The position numbers and the translations under genes were made by a program. DNA of 64,000 bases from contig NZ_CP195106.1 of NCBI RefSeq assembly GCF_051175385.1, positions 1,922,001 to 1,986,000 on the forward strand, in the 5' to 3' direction. The notes beneath the pieces are model-generated. The model searched no databases, was not told the origin of the DNA, and saw nothing but the letters and a program-made list of their open reading frames with translations. The DNA comes from Tundrisphaera lichenicola. GTDB taxonomy: Bacteria; Planctomycetota; Planctomycetia; Isosphaerales; Isosphaeraceae. Positions within the stretch are counted from its first letter, which is position 1. Each line of letters opens with the position of its first letter. Below, one piece after another: positions 63,862 through 64,000 of this stretch.

Positions 63862-64000
63862 ATGGACGTGTTGCATGACTGCTGCGCCGGCCTGGATGTC
63901 CACAAGAAGACCGTCGTCGCCTGCGTCCGGAGGGTCCACCCCGCGGGCAAGGTCTCCAAGACCATCAAGACCTTCGCCACCATGACCGGCGACCTCCTCG
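63862..64000 (+). CDS. IS110 family transposase/recombinase, 5' part
   Basis: The first 46 codons of an IS110-type DEDD recombinase; the gene runs off the right edge. The opening CCAGLDVHKKTVVACV carries the first catalytic aspartate (Asp12) of the RuvC-like fold. IS110 enzymes insert without classical terminal inverted repeats and are guided by a bridge RNA. Its position directly after the HEPN-like gene suggests that the right edge of the window enters a mobile region. Confidence 0.9.
   Translation, partial: MDVLHDCCAGLDVHKKTVVACVRRVHPAGKVSKTIKTFATMTGDLL

Noticed and set aside
1..64000. tRNA and rRNA genes
   Set aside because: Reading the gaps between genes by eye, I saw no convincing cloverleaf or rRNA segment. 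A covariance-model scan would be needed to exclude small ones.

Overview
The window looks like a chromosomal segment of a GC-rich planctomycete, probably of the Isosphaeraceae. This is an inference from gene families, not a database match. The indicators are three cassettes pairing a PSCyt1/DUF1549/DUF1553 cytochrome-like protein with a DUF1501 protein, a DUF1559 pseudopilin with an H-x9-DG motif, many Tat-type and lipoprotein signals, PIG-L deacetylase, 3-keto-disaccharide hydrolase and Gfo/Idh/MocA proteins, and a myo-inositol oxygenase.

Layout. 0.4-4.2 kb: a sigma factor, a VOC protein, an EVE-domain protein and a DHA2-type MFS exporter, all on the minus strand. 4.4-16 kb: a first PSCyt1/DUF1501 cassette (plus), a pseudopilin followed by two related lipoproteins (plus), then a second PSCyt1/DUF1501 cassette (minus). 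16.6-24.5 kb: a D-aminoacylase-like amidohydrolase overlapping a methyltransferase-like gene, a minus-strand operon (isomerase/epimerase, MFS, SDR) and, divergently, a creatininase-family amidohydrolase and a secreted retropepsin-like protein. 24.6-29.4 kb: a stand-alone DUF1501 protein, a sugar ABC binding lipoprotein, an RbsC-type permease with an embedded extracytoplasmic domain, and myo-inositol oxygenase, closed by a strong bidirectional terminator. 29.5-46.6 kb: mostly secreted carbohydrate and amine metabolism: a phosphodiesterase/3-keto-disaccharide hydrolase fusion, the third PSCyt1/DUF1501 cassette, copper amine oxidase, a DUF2293 protein, two glycoside-hydrolase-like proteins, PIG-L deacetylase, SASA esterase, an unknown secreted protein and a Gfo/Idh/MocA oxidoreductase. 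46.6-47.4 kb: an intergenic island with a near-perfect 33-bp palindrome and a 23-bp tandem repeat that also occurs at 16.3 kb. 47.4-62.3 kb: asd, a DinB-like protein, truA, two glycosyltransferases, a radical-SAM homologue that has lost its three cluster cysteines, an ABC-2 exporter pair, GDPD, an esterase and a DUF485/ActP-type symporter pair. 62.7-64 kb: an AT-richer HEPN-like gene beside the start of an IS110-family recombinase whose leader carries a long-range inverted repeat, suggesting a bridge RNA.

How the genes work together. The secreted enzymes and Tat-exported DUF1501 proteins suggest a polysaccharide- or glycan-degrading lifestyle. The inositol-type ABC components plus MIOX point to uptake and oxidation of inositol to glucuronate, and the nearby minus-strand operon could handle sugar acids. 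The most unusual items are the cysteine-less radical-SAM homologue, the HEPN/IS110 edge of an apparently acquired region, and the permease with a binding-protein-like insert.
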